Of a stretch of DNA of 44,159 nt, positions 40,356 through 44,159 are shown piece after piece. The notes under the pieces are model-generated. The model was not told the DNA's origin. It saw only the letters and a list, made by a program, of their open reading frames with translations, and ran no database searches. The number at the start of each line of letters is the position of its first letter. The stretch's first letter is position 1. The position numbers were made by a program, and so were the translations under genes. This stretch comes from Cytophagales bacterium (GTDB lineage Bacteria > Bacteroidota > Bacteroidia > Cytophagales > Cyclobacteriaceae). Where the stretch lies: the NCBI GenBank assembly GCA_020403045.1, contig JADBYK010000079.1:1-44159 (forward strand). The letters run 5' to 3'.

Positions 40356-41069
40356 ATGAGCACCACTAGACGGAAATTTATTAAAGATTCAGTAAGAGCA
40401 TCTGCTGCGGTAGCCGTAGGGACATCTTTTATCCTCACCGAGTCAACCGCGCGAGCACCTGCCACGGCTAACCTGCAGTTTGCTCAGATTCCCCTTCCAT
40501 ACTCGTTCAATGCATTGGAGCCAAACATCGATGCGCTAACGATGGAAATCCACTATGGAAAGCATCACGCTACCTACGTAAAGAATGTGAACGAAGCGAT
40601 AGCTGCTGACAAAATTGTCTATGAAAACGAAAATGACTTTTTTGCGAACGCCTCCAAGCTATCGGCAAAAGCACGTAACAACGGAGGAGGTGTATACAAC
40701 CATAACTTTTTTTGGCAAGCGATGAAACCAAACGGAGGTGGAATTCCTGTTGGCAGAGTGAGTGATGCACTCAACGGGGCGTTTGGTTCATTTGATAAAT
40801 TCAAAGAACAATTTAGTGATGCCGCCATGAAACGATTTGGTTCGGGCTGGGCATGGTTGGTAAACGATGGTGGAAAATTAAAAATTGGTTCTACGCCCAA
40901 TCAAGACAATCCATTGATGGATATGAGTGAATTGAAAGGCACGCCTGTATTGGCTTTGGATGTGTGGGAGCACGCCTACTATTTGAAGTACCAAAACAAA
41001 CGTAATGAGTATGTAGCCAATTGGTGGAATACCATTAACTGGGACGAGGTGGCGAAAAATCTGAAATAG
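40356..41069 (+). CDS. Tat-exported Fe/Mn superoxide dismutase
   Basis: A 237-aa SOD. Metal ligands H66, H116, D202 and H206 (EIHYGKHH, NHNFFW, DVWEHAYY) and the GSGWAWL segment are intact. Unlike common cytoplasmic SODs it has a 34-residue leader with a twin-arginine motif (TRRKFIK, residues 4-10), a hydrophobic stretch and ARA before the mature start, so it should be folded with its metal in the cytoplasm and exported by Tat. Whether the metal is iron or manganese cannot be decided by eye. Confidence 0.95.
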   Translation: MSTTRRKFIKDSVRASAAVAVGTSFILTESTARAPATANLQFAQIPLPYSFNALEPNIDALTMEIHYGKHHATYVKNVNEAIAADKIVYENENDFFANASKLSAKARNNGGGVYNHNFFWQAMKPNGGGIPVGRVSDALNGAFGSFDKFKEQFSDAAMKRFGSGWAWLVNDGGKLKIGSTPNQDNPLMDMSELKGTPVLALDVWEHAYYLKYQNKRNEYVANWWNTINWDEVAKNLK

Positions 41070-41166
41070 AATTGATCAAAAAAATCCAATTATTCCAGCT
41101 CTACCAAAAGCGTTGGGCAAACTTTATCTCTTTTTTATACATCTAAACAAAAATTATCCAAACCAC

Positions 41167-42552
41167 ATGAACAAATCGATCAAAAACAAACCTATCACCA
41201 TGATCGCAATGGCACTCCTGATTTTTCTAGGAAGCTGCGATCAGAAAAAAGAGGAAGCCTCTAACACATTTAAAGTCCCTGTAGAATACTACAAATTAAA
41301 GAACGGACTAAAAGTGGCCTTGTCGCAAGACAAAACTGCGCCCACGGTAGCCGTTGCTGTCTATTACAACATCGGCTTTCGAATCGAGCCAAAAAACCGA
41401 ACAGGATTTGCTCACTTGTTTGAACACATGATGTTTCAAGGCTCTCAAAATCTTGGAAAAATGGAGTTCATCAAATTGGTACAGCAAAATGGGGGTATCC
41501 TGAACGGATCCACTCGGTTTGATTTTACTAATTATTTTGAGGTAATGCCCGCACATAAACTCGAGACAGCCATTTGGGCAGAAGCCGATCGAATGAAAGG
41601 TCTTGCTATTACGCAAGAGAATCTGACCAACCAGCAAGGTGTGGTAAAAAATGAAGTAAAGGTTAATGTTCTGAATCAGCCTTATGGCGGATTCCCGTGG
41701 TTGGACATGCCACAATACGCAAATGAGAATTGGCACAACGCCCACAACTTCTACGGGGATTTAAAAGACCTTGACTCTGCAAAATTGGAAGACGTAGATA
41801 ATTTTTTCAACACGTTCTATGCACCCAACAATGCCTCGCTGGCTATCGTTGGCGACTTTGAAATTGCAGAAGCTAAACAGTGGGTTGAAAAATATTTTGG
41901 AGAAATACCAGCTTCCCAACTCCCACCCAAACCAGATATTTCTGAACCTCGCCAGGAAAAAGAAAAGCGTTTTACTAAAGAAGATAAGCTCGCAAATAAA
42001 CCTGCAATAGCTTTTGCCTATAAAATGCCAGACCGAAACAGCCCGGAGTATTATGCGATGGGACTAATTGACCAAATGCTGGTGCAGGGTGAAGATAGCA
42101 AGCTCTACCAGGCCCTGGTTCAAGGCAAAGGATACACAGGTGGCGTGAGTGGCGGGATCAATTACCTTGGAAATATGTTTAACTATAGTGGACCCATGAT
42201 ATGGATGGCTGATTTGATTTATGATTCGAATATATCGCCAGATTCAATACTATCCGAGGTCAACAAGGCCGTTGACGACATTCAGAAAAATGTGACGCAA
42301 GAAGACATTGACCTGGCAGTCGTAAAAATGAGGTCTAAACTTTATGACGACCTTGGCGGATTCTTCGGCATTGGCCGTGCAGATATGCTGGCGAGTTTTG
42401 CGCTCTTTGATGACGATCCTTCGAGGTTGAATACATTAGAGGATGAGTTTAAAAAAGTAACGCCCGAATTGGTAAAAAAGACGGCCGCAGAATATTTACG
42501 GGCAACAAATCGTACAATTTTAATTATTGACCCTAAAGCTGAAACAAAATGA
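41167..42552 (+). CDS. M16-family zinc peptidase lipoprotein, active subunit
   Basis: A 461-aa peptidase with a lipoprotein signal (LGSC, Cys24) and zinc motif H83-L-F-E86-H87 plus distal Glu163 (VVKNEVKVN). It probably sits on the periplasmic side of a membrane. The TTG at 41113 also opens the frame; ATG 41167 begins the signal. Its last codons overlap the start of the next M16 gene (ATGA), and together they should form an active/inactive heterodimer like mitochondrial processing peptidase and other M16B pairs. Confidence 0.94.
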   Translation: MNKSIKNKPITMIAMALLIFLGSCDQKKEEASNTFKVPVEYYKLKNGLKVALSQDKTAPTVAVAVYYNIGFRIEPKNRTGFAHLFEHMMFQGSQNLGKMEFIKLVQQNGGILNGSTRFDFTNYFEVMPAHKLETAIWAEADRMKGLAITQENLTNQQGVVKNEVKVNVLNQPYGGFPWLDMPQYANENWHNAHNFYGDLKDLDSAKLEDVDNFFNTFYAPNNASLAIVGDFEIAEAKQWVEKYFGEIPASQLPPKPDISEPRQEKEKRFTKEDKLANKPAIAFAYKMPDRNSPEYYAMGLIDQMLVQGEDSKLYQALVQGKGYTGGVSGGINYLGNMFNYSGPMIWMADLIYDSNISPDSILSEVNKAVDDIQKNVTQEDIDLAVVKMRSKLYDDLGGFFGIGRADMLASFALFDDDPSRLNTLEDEFKKVTPELVKKTAAEYLRATNRTILIIDPKAETK

Positions 42553-43943
42553 AAAAATCATTCAAACTAGTACCAGGTTTTGTGCTTTGTTTAGCCTTTG
42601 CCTTTCCAAGTCTTGCACAGAAGGAGACACCACCCGTGGGTGGCACGCCAAAGGATTTCAAGCTACCTGAGAAAAAAGTAAAGCAACTTAGTAATGGTTT
42701 ACGCACTACGTTCGTTCAATACGGTGCCGTGCCTAAAGCAGAAGTTCAACTTATTGTAAAAACAGGAAACATACACGAGGCCGCCAATGAAATATGGTTG
42801 GCAGACCTTACTGGTTTGCTGATGAAGGAAGGCACAACTACTAAAAGTTTCAAGGAGATTTCTAAGAAAGTGGCCGGTATGGGTGGAAACATCAATGTGA
42901 GTACAGGAATGGATAATGTTACGATTAGTGGCTCTGTGTTGTCGGAGTTTGTTCCAGAACTTGTGCGAGTTATTGCTGACTTAGTGATGAATCCGGCTCT
43001 TCCTGCAAAGGAAGTAGATCGATTAAAAGCGGATTTAAAAAGGCAATTGACGGTACAGAAGTCTGTTCCCCAATCTCAAGCCACTGAAAGATTTTTCCAG
43101 ATTGTCTACAAAGATCATCCCTATGGGCGTTATTATCCCACTGCAGAAATGATAGACAGTTACTCTGCGGAAAAAGCGAAAGACTTCTTTCAGAAAAACT
43201 TTGGCGCCAAGCGTTCAGTCGTATACGTTGTGGGAAAATTTGATGAGGCCAGTGTAAGCAAGGCGATTGACGAATCGTTCGCTGCATGGCGTACCGGCCC
43301 TGAAATCAATTTCCCTCCAGCTACGGCTACACGAACAAATGAAATTGCAATGATTGATCGTAAGGACGCACCTCAAACAACAATTATTCTGGGGTTGCCG
43401 ACACTCACCCCAAAGGACAAGGACTACATGGCTCTTCAAGTCACCAACTCATTGCTAGGTGGTTCTTTCGGTTCTCGGATTACCAGTAACATTCGAGAAG
43501 ACAAAGGATATACCTATTCACCCTATAGTTCAATACAAAACCGAAAAGGAGTTTCCCTTTGGTACGAGGAAGCCGATGTAACTAGTGAGCATACCGGAGA
43601 GTCTTTGCGCGAAATTTCAAAAGAGATCAAAAAATTGCAAACAGAAAATCCTTCCAAAGAAGAATTAGAGGGCATTCAGCGCTACATGGCAGGCACGTTT
43701 GTTCTGCAAAATTCGAACCCGGGCGGAATTATCAGTCAACTTAATTTTATAGACTTACACGAATTGGACGAGAGCTATCTCACCGATAGAGTAAAGAACA
43801 TCTATGCGGTGACGCCAGAGAAGGTGTCGCAAATAACAAAAGATCATTTTAAATATGAGGACATGACGCTCGTACTAGTAGGTGATAAAAAACAACTAGA
43901 TCAACAAATCAAAATGCACAAGGAGGCGCAAAAGGTAAAATAA
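42549..43943 (+). CDS. M16-family peptidase, inactive partner subunit
   Basis: A 464-aa exported protein (signal MKKSFKLVPGFVLCLAFAFPSLAQ) with M16 fold but without HxxEH: the site reads ADLTGLLMKEG. It keeps the R/Y-type substrate-binding motif of non-catalytic subunits, SRITSNIREDKGYTYSPYSS. Overlaps the active-subunit gene by 4 bases (ATGA), so the two are coupled and made in equal amounts. Confidence 0.93.
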   Translation: MKKSFKLVPGFVLCLAFAFPSLAQKETPPVGGTPKDFKLPEKKVKQLSNGLRTTFVQYGAVPKAEVQLIVKTGNIHEAANEIWLADLTGLLMKEGTTTKSFKEISKKVAGMGGNINVSTGMDNVTISGSVLSEFVPELVRVIADLVMNPALPAKEVDRLKADLKRQLTVQKSVPQSQATERFFQIVYKDHPYGRYYPTAEMIDSYSAEKAKDFFQKNFGAKRSVVYVVGKFDEASVSKAIDESFAAWRTGPEINFPPATATRTNEIAMIDRKDAPQTTIILGLPTLTPKDKDYMALQVTNSLLGGSFGSRITSNIREDKGYTYSPYSSIQNRKGVSLWYEEADVTSEHTGESLREISKEIKKLQTENPSKEELEGIQRYMAGTFVLQNSNPGGIISQLNFIDLHELDESYLTDRVKNIYAVTPEKVSQITKDHFKYEDMTLVLVGDKKQLDQQIKMHKEAQKVK

Positions 43944-43963
43944 ACCAGTTTCAGAAAGACATC

Positions 43964-43995
43964 AAAAAAGTCAGGTGCGGTGCCTGACTTTTTTT
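43964..43995 (+). terminator. Rho-independent terminator of the M16 pair
   Basis: AAAAAAGTCAGG then TGCGGTG loop then CCTGACTTTTTTT: a 6-bp GC-containing core extended by A/T pairs, followed by a T-run; 20 bases after the stop. Confidence 0.9.
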
Positions 43996-44131
43996 ATAGT
44001 ATTAACAGCCTCCATGGTACTCCTGACTTGTCCGCGGTAAATTTTTCAAAAAATTAAGTCGTTGATTTTCAATTCACTGCGCCCATAAAATTTGTATTTT
44101 GTCGCACTAAGGGGTAAAGTAAGGCAATAGA

Positions 44132-44159
44132 ATGTATCATGTTCGTGTGGTGCCCACAG
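44132..44159 (+). CDS. Partial CDS at window edge, possibly a transposase start
   Basis: ATG followed by codons for MYHVRVVPT and then the window ends. MYHxRVxxT-type openings occur in some IS1634/IS4-like transposases, which is only a resemblance over nine residues. Preceded by about 135 bases without another gene and by AT-rich TTTGTATTTTG. Could be any gene. Confidence 0.3.

Overview
The window looks like a chromosome segment of a Bacteroidota bacterium, most likely order Cytophagales. The evidence is a SusC/SusD pair, Bacteroidota-type promoter boxes (TAnnTTTG) in front of several genes, few Shine-Dalgarno sequences, a YtxJ bacilliredoxin, IspF, MltG and MnmD proteins of Bacteroidota type, and moderately AT-rich DNA. 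No rRNA, tRNA or CRISPR array was seen.

Layout. (1) 1-4840 is an accessory island dense in palindromes. A 73-bp element occurs identically at 1-73 and 4763-4835. Between the copies lie a gene of unknown function, a REP-associated tyrosine transposase (RAYT) flanked by a 20-bp inverted repeat, three copies of an ~80-bp palindromic repeat, and a toxin-like gene (metallopeptidase-like domain plus GH19 lysozyme domain) abutted by a small exported protein that is a good immunity candidate. (2) 4855-12640: SusD-like and SusC-like genes, a divergent DeoR-family regulator, anmK (anhydro-MurNAc kinase) and a YihY membrane protein. (3) 12770-17300: thioesterase and mltG (overlapping), a YciO/Sua5-type gene carrying a 21-bp palindromic insertion, an S9 peptidase and a small unknown gene. 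(4) 17490-22770: batD overlapping aroC, a newly noticed 41-codon membrane-peptide gene, a dicarboxylate/amino-acid symporter with an extra coiled coil, and an AAA/DUF4143 ATPase preceded by a perfect 31-bp palindrome. (5) 22850-28730: FKBP isomerase, Nfu scaffold, an M16-ispF-mnmD operon, a protein very like eukaryotic dihydroceramide Delta4-desaturase, and a bestrophin-like channel. (6) 28827-36435: an alpha/beta-fused 2-oxoacid dehydrogenase E1, an SPFH membrane protein in operon with a 55-aa Arc-like repressor, a 942-aa very basic exported repeat protein in operon with ytxJ, OsmC and an unknown exported protein. (7) 36529-44159: two tandem TonB paralogues, ChrA, a 2OG-Fe(II) oxygenase, a Tat-exported superoxide dismutase, an M16 active/inactive subunit pair, and the first nine codons of a gene leaving the window.

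Most of the window is housekeeping or envelope biology. The stretches most likely to hold undescribed biology are the toxin/immunity island with its REP families, the basic repeat protein next to ytxJ, the SPFH/Arc operon with three 11-bp-phased operator-like repeats, and the sphingolipid-desaturase-like gene. Starts were moved from TTG/GTG to internal ATG codons where the family start, signal peptide or spacing supported it; each change is stated. Functional calls rest on motif recognition by eye, with no database search.
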